The notes under the pieces: generated by a model
What the model saw: the letters and a program-made list of their open reading frames with translations, nothing else
What the model was told of the DNA's origin: nothing
Database searches by the model: none
Assembly (NCBI GenBank): GCA_963827735.1
Contig: CAWHBO010000006.1
Span: 1-22,072 of the forward strand
Length of the DNA stretch: 22,072 nt
DNA from: CAWHBO01 sp963827735
GTDB taxonomy: Bacteria; Patescibacteriota; Patescibacteriia; Patescibacteriales; UBA12075
Direction: 5' to 3'
In this document: in pieces, positions 1-5,358 of the stretch
How positions within the stretch are numbered: the first letter of the stretch is position 1
Layout of the letters: the number at the start of each line of letters is the position of its first letter
Translations under genes and position numbers: made by a program

Positions 1-688
1 GCGCGTTCAGAGTACCCATGATATAGAATCTGACCATTCCAATCAGCATATAAAAACTGACAGCTATGATCATTCCCAAAATGTAAAAACTTAAAGTCAA
101 AAAAGAAGCCGCCCAAGCGAGCTCAATCATGACCAGCGCGATGATGAACAGAAAATATAAATTTTCTTTGATCGCGATCTTGTTTGACCAAAAAACCTGC
201 AGCACAATTGCGACTGTAAAAACCAGCAAGACAGCCATCAAGTAACGGATATCAACATTTAAAAAAACCTGGAAACCGTAGATGGAAGAAGCGGCGAAAT
301 AAAACGACAAAAAGTTTCCATAAGAAGACAGATTTTCCAGTGATTGTTCTTTGTAGCTTTTGGTCTTAACCAGATAAAAGTACGCTGTCTTGAAATAAGC
401 GCTAAGCATAAAAAAAACAATCAAAAAAAGAATCTGGACAATGAGTCCGCTCGGTATCAAGGCGCTAAAGATGACCAGACTGACAATCAGGCAGGCAGGC
501 CAAAAAAACAAATTCCACCATTTTTCTTTTCGGCCATTTTCCAAAATAAATTGTCTTATCAAAAAAAGAAAAATCAAAATTATGGCCGTTAAGCATAAAT
601 ACATCATTTTTGGCCAAAAAAAATAAATCTGCAGCAAAATATATACAGATAAAGGGGCTAAAAGCGGCAACAATCGATTATTTTTCAT
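1..688 (-). CDS. multi-pass membrane protein, partial (runs off left edge)
   Basis: Reading the minus strand from an ATG at 688, the frame stays open for 229 codons to the window edge, so the C-terminus is missing. The visible part is very hydrophobic, with about eight membrane segments (roughly residues 8-25, 28-47, 59-77, 80-98, 126-143, 148-165, 173-195 and 196-220) separated by short basic loops such as NGRKEKWW and KTKSYKEQ. I see no catalytic motif and cannot name a family. The start is set by stops in the other nearby ATG frames; no Shine-Dalgarno precedes it. It lies 44 nt downstream of the single-pass membrane protein gene at 733-1248 on the same strand, so the two may be co-transcribed. 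I am confident that it is a real gene from the uninterrupted frame and consistent membrane topology. Its function is unknown. Confidence 0.75.
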   Translation of the reverse strand, partial: MKNNRLLPLLAPLSVYILLQIYFFWPKMMYLCLTAIILIFLFLIRQFILENGRKEKWWNLFFWPACLIVSLVIFSALIPSGLIVQILFLIVFFMLSAYFKTAYFYLVKTKSYKEQSLENLSSYGNFLSFYFAASSIYGFQVFLNVDIRYLMAVLLVFTVAIVLQVFWSNKIAIKENLYFLFIIALVMIELAWAASFLTLSFYILGMIIAVSFYMLIGMVRFYIMGTLNA

Positions 689-732
689 AGCATTGGCATT
701 TTATTATGAAACACCGGTACTGTCAAACCAAA

Positions 733-1248
733 TTACAATTGTATGCTGTTAAATTCATTTTTTGCCTTAGCGAACAAATCCATGGCTTTATCTTTGTTAT
801 CCGCGGTTTTTGTCTCAAAATAACTTTTTAGCGAAGTCAATGACATCACCAAGTTTATATGCACATTCTTAAATTGTTCCGGCACGGTGTAACCCATGAT
901 TTCAATCTTGAGATTCGCAATTTCTTTGAGCGCTTCGTCTTCCGATGCTTCCACGGGAGTGGATGATGAAGAATCAGCTGAATTTGCCGTCAAAACTTTA
1001 TCGGTGGTGCTGCCGACGGTTTCAAGAAATTTGCCATACTCATCAATAAACGGCTTGATTCCGGCCAGATAATTTTCCTCCATCTGTTGCTTGCTGATTT
1101 TCTCAACAAAATTATCCTGAAAAGTTTCTCCGGATTTTTTGGCATTTTCAGCAGTGATGGTGACTTGCTTTAAAGAAAAAAACAAATAAAAAACCGCAAT
1201 GATTGCCAGCGCGCAGGCAGCTAACAAAATTTTAGCTTGCTTAGACAT
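733..1248 (-). CDS. single-pass membrane-anchored hypothetical protein
   Basis: A 171-residue protein. One membrane segment at about residues 7-25 follows a short basic N-terminus (MSKQAK), and the remaining 145 residues should lie outside the cytoplasm. That part looks helical and charged, with a Ser/Ala/Asp/Glu-rich linker near residues 87-105, and ends in a helical KAKNEFNSIQL tail. I recognise no domain. The open frame extends upstream to 1446, but that part overlaps the 109-aa gene in another frame and reads like noise, so the ATG at 1248, directly before the membrane anchor, is chosen. It sits between the 109-aa hypothetical (40 nt upstream) and the multi-pass membrane protein (44 nt downstream), all on the minus strand. 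No SD is visible. A secreted or periplasm-facing accessory role is only a guess. Confidence 0.7.
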   Translation of the reverse strand: MSKQAKILLAACALAIIAVFYLFFSLKQVTITAENAKKSGETFQDNFVEKISKQQMEENYLAGIKPFIDEYGKFLETVGSTTDKVLTANSADSSSSTPVEASEDEALKEIANLKIEIMGYTVPEQFKNVHINLVMSLTSLKSYFETKTADNKDKAMDLFAKAKNEFNSIQL

Positions 1249-1288
1249 AAGTTTAAAAATAAATTCAATAAAATTTCTATAAAAAAGA

Positions 1289-1618
1289 CTATTTATCAAA
1301 CATCTTGGCCTCAATCTCTGCCCACTCCCCTGATTCATCATCCCACTTATAAGCGATAAGCTGTTCGCTTTTTTCAGTCTCTGAATACACATAGTCCACT
1401 TTCGTCTCTGAACCGATGCGATTTGAATAGGTGGTTTTTTTATCAAGCACCTGCGGCTTCACGATAAATTCCAGCCGCATTCTCCCCATCGGACTCCCGA
1501 AAACAATATATTCAACATCAATGCCGCCCTCATCGTCAATATGCTCGCTGCCTCTGTCCTCCACCTCAAATTTGTCCAAAATGTTGCCTTTGATAATTTC
1601 CCAGCGCTCTATGTTCAT
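1289..1618 (-). CDS. hypothetical protein, 109 aa, acidic, soluble
   Basis: A 109-residue soluble protein with no membrane segment or signal peptide. It is strongly acidic and rich in beta-type patterns (GGIDVEYIVFGSPMGRMRLEFIV, then VDYVYSETEKSEQLIAYKWDDESGEWAEIEAK), suggesting a small beta-sheet domain. I recognise no family, although similar short proteins occur as unnamed ORFs in Parcubacteria (recollection, not checked). The ATG at 1618 sits just beyond the 44-bp-armed palindrome at 1631-1760, and a TATAAA-like stretch lies immediately upstream, so its transcript could be leaderless or nearly so. No SD is seen. It precedes two membrane-protein genes on the same strand. Confidence 0.7.
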   Translation of the reverse strand: MNIERWEIIKGNILDKFEVEDRGSEHIDDEGGIDVEYIVFGSPMGRMRLEFIVKPQVLDKKTTYSNRIGSETKVDYVYSETEKSEQLIAYKWDDESGEWAEIEAKMFDK

Positions 1619-1630
1619 ATATTTATACTA

Positions 1631-1760
1631 GTTTACGAAATACGATTACGAAATACGAATTTGTACGAATATACGAATATTATGAAAATATATTTATAAA
1701 TCAAAAACGTTTATTTGTATATTCGTACAAATTCGTATTTCGTAATCGTATTTCGTAAAC
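1631..1760. repeat. 44-bp-armed perfect inverted repeat built of TACGAA words
   Basis: Positions 1631-1674 and 1717-1760 are exact reverse complements over 44 bp, separated by a 42-nt A+T-rich spacer. Each arm is itself repetitive, made of TACGAA/ATACGA words. The element fills the gap between pilT (stop at 1780) and the 109-aa gene (start at 1618). It has no T-run directly after the stem like a classical terminator, though such a hairpin could stop transcription or protect an mRNA 3' end. Confidence 0.9.
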
Positions 1761-1779
1761 AATTAGAATCCCATTTAAA

Positions 1780-2823
1780 TTAATAATACACCGCCCGTGT
1801 CTCCAAATCCCTTTTCCGGTTCCGACAGACATCTTCAGAGATTATACCGCGCGCAAACAATTCGTCAACCGCCATGTTCATTGACACCATCCCTTCTTCT
1901 CTGCTGGTCTGGATGACTGATTGAATCTGCTCAATTTGATTGTTTTTTATCAAATTTGCAATGGCTCGGTTGGTGATCATAATTTCTCTGGCCACCACCA
2001 GCCCTCCGTCCTTGCGCGGCATCAACTGCTGAGAAATGACTCCTCTTAAAGTTGATGCCAGCATGTTCAAAATCTGCTGTTGATTTGTGCTCGGGAAGAA
2101 ATCAATGATTCTTTCAACCGTCTCGGCCGCCGTAGATGTGTGCAGGGTAGACAAGACAAGATGTCCGGTATTGGCGGCTGTTACCGCCGCGGACACAGTT
2201 TCGTAATCTCGCATCTCCCCCACCATGATCACGTTCGGATCCTGGCGCAGAGCGTACTTCAACGCGGATGAAAAACTTTCCGTATCCCGCCCCAGTTGCC
2301 GCTGTTCAATGATGCTTTGCTTGTCTTCAAAGGAATACTCAATCGGATCTTCAATGGTTATGATATGAGCGCGCCTTTCGGCATTTATCATATCCAGCAT
2401 CACGGCCAAAGTCGTGGATTTCCCGGCACCCGACGGACCGGTAACAAGCAAAAGCCCGTCGCGCAAATGCGTCAATTTATAAATTACCTCGCTGATTCCG
2501 ATATCTTCCGGATGCGGTATGTTTTTTGGCACCAAGCGGGCTGTCAGCCCAAGACGTCCATCCTGAAAATGCAAATTTACTCGAAATCGATTTTCAAAAA
2601 AAACCATTGATAGGTCAAGGTCCTTCTCTTTCTCAAGCCGATCTTTCGTATCTTTGTCCAAATCTTTAAAAATGGAGTACTTAAGCTCGCCGTAAGGTAT
2701 GGGCGGCTCTTCCAGTTTGCATAAATCGCCGTTTATCCGAAAAGCCGGCATGCTTCCTTCCACCAGATGCAAATCCGAAGCGCGCCGGTCAATGGCTTGT
2801 TTGAAGTAATATGATAAGTCCAT
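1780..2823 (-). CDS. pilT: PilT-type twitching motility ATPase
   Basis: A 347-residue secretion-type hexameric ATPase, the usual PilT length. The N-terminal PAS-like domain begins with the typical RRASDLHL pattern (13-20). Next come the Walker A GPSGAGKST (129-137), the Asp box ITIEDPIE (155-162), the Walker B region VIMVGEMRD (198-206) and the His box HLVLSTLHT (221-229). PilT proteins retract type IV pili at the cytoplasmic face of the inner membrane. In CPR bacteria type IV pili are thought to serve host attachment and DNA uptake. No pilin, PilB or PilC gene is in the window, so this is a solitary copy. A PilU-like paralogue is possible. A TGTTATAAT extended -10 ends 6 nt before the ATG, so the mRNA should start at or near the start codon. 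The gene is flanked by two unrelated hairpin repeats. Confidence 0.93.
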   Translation of the reverse strand: MDLSYYFKQAIDRRASDLHLVEGSMPAFRINGDLCKLEEPPIPYGELKYSIFKDLDKDTKDRLEKEKDLDLSMVFFENRFRVNLHFQDGRLGLTARLVPKNIPHPEDIGISEVIYKLTHLRDGLLLVTGPSGAGKSTTLAVMLDMINAERRAHIITIEDPIEYSFEDKQSIIEQRQLGRDTESFSSALKYALRQDPNVIMVGEMRDYETVSAAVTAANTGHLVLSTLHTSTAAETVERIIDFFPSTNQQQILNMLASTLRGVISQQLMPRKDGGLVVAREIMITNRAIANLIKNNQIEQIQSVIQTSREEGMVSMNMAVDELFARGIISEDVCRNRKRDLETRAVYY

Positions 2824-2829
2824 GGGTGT

Positions 2830-2838
2830 ATTATAACA
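2830..2838 (-). promoter_or_regulatory. extended -10 promoter of pilT, predicted leaderless
   Basis: On the minus strand the sequence TGTTATAAT (TGn plus a perfect TATAAT hexamer at 2835-2830) lies just upstream of the pilT ATG at 2823. A start site 7 nt downstream of the hexamer falls on the A of the ATG. No good -35 is seen at the expected distance; the TG extension may compensate. Confidence 0.55.
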
Positions 2839-2870
2839 TTATTGACCTCATAAAAACAAATTGATTAAAA

Positions 2871-2967
2871 TTACAAAATACAAATTTATACAAATAAACG
2901 TTTTTAATAAAAACAAAAAGGCTATATTCCAAAATTTTGTATATTTGTATGAATTTGTATTTTGTAA
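2871..2967. repeat. 26-bp-armed inverted repeat built of TACAAAT words
   Basis: Arms 2871-2896 and 2942-2967 are complementary over 26 bp with one mismatch (a possible G-U pair in RNA), around a 45-nt A+T-rich spacer. The arms consist of TACAAA/TACAAAT words. The right arm begins 2 nt after the stop codon of queH (2970-2972). The element therefore lies in the queH 3' region and upstream of the pilT promoter. Confidence 0.85.
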
Positions 2968-2969
2968 GC

Positions 2970-3524
2970 TTAGGTAATTTTCTCCCGCATACTGAACTCG
3001 CACCCGCAATAATCCTGTCTCTTGATCTCTAATTCTCTTGATAAAATCGTTGCTTTCTTGAATCCGTCTTTTTTCTTAAAATCCCGGTCCAAAAATTCCA
3101 CCCCGTATTGAGCCGCCAGATCATTGCCGATTCGGCTGATCTCGCCTGCCAATTTGTGCGGACTGACAGAAAGCGTGGAAGCGAAGTATCCGAAATTTTT
3201 TTCACGCGCAATTTTCGCTGTACTTTCCAATCGGTCGCGATAACACACCAAACATCGCTTGCCTTTTTCCGGTTCAAATTCCAACCCTTTTATCTTTTTA
3301 AGCCACGTAGAATGATCATAATCGCCGATGATATATTCCAATCCGAATGCTTGCGCGACCTTCTTAACCTCCTTAAGCCTTATCTCCTGTTCTGCTTCAG
3401 GAAAAATATTTGGATTATAAAAATATAACCCGACGCCGTATCCCTCTGCTTGCAAGACTTGGCTCACATATGCTCCGCAACCGGCGCAACAGATGTGAAG
3501 GAGTAATTTTTTTTCTTTTATCAT
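2970..3524 (-). CDS. queH: QueH-type epoxyqueuosine reductase (DUF208)
   Basis: A 184-residue protein with the signature of QueH, the iron-sulfur enzyme that reduces epoxyqueuosine to queuosine in the wobble position of tRNAs with GUN anticodons, as an alternative to QueG. The expected cysteines are present: the N-terminal HICCAGC cluster (C12, C13, C16), EKGKRCLVCYRDRL (C91, C94), and YCGC near the end (C173, C175). The STLSVSPHK segment (117-124 region) is also typical. The usual Pro of the CCAPC motif is Gly here. The start overlaps the stop of the VanZ-like gene by 4 nt (ATGA), indicating translational coupling. No other queuosine gene is in the window, so substrate supply (full pathway or salvage) cannot be judged. 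Confidence 0.88.
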   Translation of the reverse strand: MIKEKKLLLHICCAGCGAYVSQVLQAEGYGVGLYFYNPNIFPEAEQEIRLKEVKKVAQAFGLEYIIGDYDHSTWLKKIKGLEFEPEKGKRCLVCYRDRLESTAKIAREKNFGYFASTLSVSPHKLAGEISRIGNDLAAQYGVEFLDRDFKKKDGFKKATILSRELEIKRQDYCGCEFSMREKIT

Positions 3525-3874
3525 TTATTCTTGCTAATTAAAGCCGCAGCCAATGCAAAGACCACGGCTCCCAAGACTCCCGCAAAAAAATCAAACCAAC
3601 TGGCAGTCCGTCCAGGGATATGGATCTGAATAATTTCTATAAGACCAGAAAATATAAAACTTGATATAACGCTTAGGAAGAAAGCTCGCCATTCTTTATA
3701 TTTTGCCGCCAAATTAAAAAATACCAGAAATGAGAATAATCCGAAAAGAATTATATGAGCTATTTTATCAGAATATGTCGACGCGGAGATTGTGCTTACC
3801 GGCATTGGAGCCAATGTTGAAACGATTATCACTGCGAACCAGATGATCAGTAATTTCTGTTTAAGATTTTTCAT
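3521..3874 (-). CDS. VanZ-like membrane protein
   Basis: A 117-residue integral membrane protein with about four membrane segments and the VanZ-family layout: a first helix, DKIAHIILFGLFSFLV, then GLIEIIQIHIPGRTASWFDFFAGVLGA, with the conserved Asp-Lys-x-x-H and E-x-x-Q patterns. VanZ-like proteins are widespread and their general biochemical role is not settled; the founding member gives low-level teicoplanin resistance. The frame can start at a TTG at 3889, but the ATG at 3874 is preferred. It overlaps the upstream WecA-like gene by 14 nt and the downstream queH by 4 nt. The three genes are therefore tightly packed and probably co-transcribed. Location after a lipid-carrier sugar transferase would fit an envelope role (inference). 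Confidence 0.82.
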   Translation of the reverse strand: MKNLKQKLLIIWFAVIIVSTLAPMPVSTISASTYSDKIAHIILFGLFSFLVFFNLAAKYKEWRAFFLSVISSFIFSGLIEIIQIHIPGRTASWFDFFAGVLGAVVFALAAALISKNK

Positions 3875-4946
3875 TCTTATTCTTATCAAGAAAATTAAAA
3901 GCCGCGATGATGCAAAACATAATGATGATCAAAACGCCCAAAGATAAAACCTTGCCTTTGCTTTGGAACAGCAAAGCGCTTAGGCCGAATACCAGTGAAA
4001 AAGCATAAAAAACCAGAACCGCCTGTCTTTGAGAAAGCCCCAGGCCAATCAAACGATGATGCAAATGCCCACGATCGCCTGACTTGAAAGGATTTCTCCC
4101 TTCAATCAAGCGCCGAATGATCGTCCAAAGCGCGTCCATGATCGGAATGCCCATCACAAGCAAAGCAATGGCGATCTTCCCTCCGGAAATTATCGCCAAA
4201 ACGCCAAGCGCGTATCCAAAAAACAAAGATCCGCCTTCTCCCAAAAAAATTTTGGCCGGATGCCAATTGAAAATCAGAAAACCGGCGGCGACTCCGGTCA
4301 AAACCAGGGCGGCAATGCCGATGTCCGGCTGATAATATTTTATCGTCATCGTAAAAAGGAAAATAACCAGCGCGCCAATGCCGGAAACTCCGGTCACCAA
4401 ACCGTCCAGCCCGTCCAGCAGTTTCGTGGTGTACATCATGCCCATGAGCCAGACGAAGATGATGATATCAGAAATGGGAGTTAAGAAAAATTGAATTTCG
4501 CTTATAGAAAAAAAATAAAACTTAAAAGCCTGCGGGTAAAGATAACCGCCAAAAGGATTACCCATTTTTTCAATGCCGACTCCGCCGGCAATGACGGCGA
4601 TGGCGGCCAGAATCGGAAAAATAATTTGCTGTTTTGGTTTTAAATCATACTTATCATCCAAAAAACCGCCAACCATAAGAATAGCGCCGCCCAGAAAGAA
4701 TCCCAACCAATGAAAGATATCCAAATTGCCGGCCGTAAGCTCGTTTCTCAGAAAAAAAAGCACGGTGAAAAAAGCCAAAAAAATCGCAAACCCGCCGAAA
4801 AGCGGAATACTCCCGGTGTGCATCTTTCTTTCCTTATTCGGGACATCAACGATGCCGAGCTTAACAATCGCTTTTTTAAGTCCAAATGAAAAAATAGCCG
4901 AAAGAAGCAGGCTTATAAAAAAAATAAAGACTTGAGATTGTGGCAT
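3861..4946 (-). CDS. WecA/TagO-like undecaprenyl-phosphate sugar-1-phosphate transferase
   Basis: A 361-residue polytopic membrane enzyme of the MraY/WecA/TagO superfamily. These enzymes move a sugar-1-phosphate from a UDP-sugar to a polyprenyl phosphate on the cytoplasmic face and so start cell-wall or surface polysaccharide synthesis. Visible motifs: VDVPNKERKMHTGSIPLFGG (34-53), the GFLDDKYDL Asp pair (D97, D98), KLLDGLDGL (175-183), the HPAKIFLGEGGS loop (229-240) and RGHLHHRLIGLG (282-293). The HLHH motif marks the WecA/TagO branch rather than MraY. About ten or eleven membrane segments are present. Two substitutions stand out: the usual Asn of the NxxxxDGLDGL motif is Lys/Leu here, and the usual GD of the late loop is GE. 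The sugar specificity cannot be read from the sequence. It is the first gene of an overlapping minus-strand unit. Confidence 0.88.
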   Translation of the reverse strand: MPQSQVFIFFISLLLSAIFSFGLKKAIVKLGIVDVPNKERKMHTGSIPLFGGFAIFLAFFTVLFFLRNELTAGNLDIFHWLGFFLGGAILMVGGFLDDKYDLKPKQQIIFPILAAIAVIAGGVGIEKMGNPFGGYLYPQAFKFYFFSISEIQFFLTPISDIIIFVWLMGMMYTTKLLDGLDGLVTGVSGIGALVIFLFTMTIKYYQPDIGIAALVLTGVAAGFLIFNWHPAKIFLGEGGSLFFGYALGVLAIISGGKIAIALLVMGIPIMDALWTIIRRLIEGRNPFKSGDRGHLHHRLIGLGLSQRQAVLVFYAFSLVFGLSALLFQSKGKVLSLGVLIIIMFCIIAAFNFLDKNKNEKS

Positions 4947-4964
4947 AGCTTATTTTTCTTTTTA

Positions 4965-4993
4965 TTGACTAGAGTTAAAAATTTTGCTATATT
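4965..4993 (+). promoter_or_regulatory. strong sigma70-type promoter with extended -10
   Basis: TTGACT (4965-4970), a 17-nt spacer ending in TGC, then TATATT (4988-4993). Start of transcription is expected near 5000-5001, giving a leader of about 50 nt before the small plus-strand gene at 5051. It diverges from the WecA-like gene that starts at 4946. Confidence 0.8.
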
Positions 4994-5050
4994 GAAACAT
5001 AGTTAAAACGGGAAAAAATTAACAATGTTTTAAAGAAAAGGGGGTTGACT

Positions 5051-5284
5051 GTGGATTCACAATCTCAAAAAATTCAAACGGATAATGGTGGTAAGTTAAA
5101 AAAAATGAAACAGCATTACGAAGATGTGGAAACATATAGATTGGAGGTTATTAATGCTCTTTTGAAAGAAGGTTCTGCGGACAAGGGGATGCTCCCGATA
5201 AATGCATTTGTCACTCTTCCCAACGGAGAATTGGGACATCCGGAAAATGGTCTCAGATATCAAACTTTTTTTAACCAGCTATAG
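5051..5284 (+). CDS. small hypothetical protein, 77 aa, stand-alone cassette
   Basis: A 77-residue soluble protein of no recognised family. The N-terminal part is polar and basic-acidic with a predicted helix (KKMKQHYEDVETYRLEVIN), followed by a Pro/Gly-containing tail (INAFVTLPNGELGHPENGLRYQ). I choose the GTG at 5051 because AAAAGGGGG (5036-5044) then sits 6 nt upstream. The in-frame TTG at 5045 would touch the SD. The gene has its own extended -10 promoter, an SD, a GTG start and a hairpin-plus-T-run terminator. It is on the opposite strand to both neighbours, so it forms an independent transcription unit. It shares this architecture with the LOG gene at 18331 but with no other gene in the window. 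Function unknown. Confidence 0.72.
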   Translation: MDSQSQKIQTDNGGKLKKMKQHYEDVETYRLEVINALLKEGSADKGMLPINAFVTLPNGELGHPENGLRYQTFFNQL

Positions 5285-5322
5285 AATATAGCCAAACAAC
5301 ACCCGTTTTAACTTCACATAAG

Positions 5323-5358
5323 GGACGCAGACCGTATCAACGCTGCGTCCTTCTTTTT
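5323..5358 (+). terminator. intrinsic terminator of the 77-aa gene
   Basis: GGACGCAG (5323-5330) pairs with CTGCGTCC (5343-5350) around a 12-nt loop and is followed by TTCTTTTTT. There is a T-run only on the plus strand, so it terminates the rightward transcript. The T-run ends exactly at the stop codon of the converging clp-like gene. Confidence 0.9.

Noticed and set aside
733..1446. Longer version (237 aa) of the single-pass membrane protein
   Set aside because: The first 66 codons overlap the 109-aa gene out of frame and look random; the ATG at 1248 directly precedes the membrane anchor.
1631..1760. CRISPR array
   Set aside because: The repeats are short words in inverted order without unique spacers of constant length, and no cas gene is present.
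3875..3889. TTG start for the VanZ-like gene
   Set aside because: It only adds five residues and deepens the overlap with the upstream gene; the ATG at 3874 is a more usual start.
5045..5050. TTG start for the 77-aa gene
   Set aside because: It would abut the SD with no spacing; the GTG at 5051 has a 6-nt spacing.
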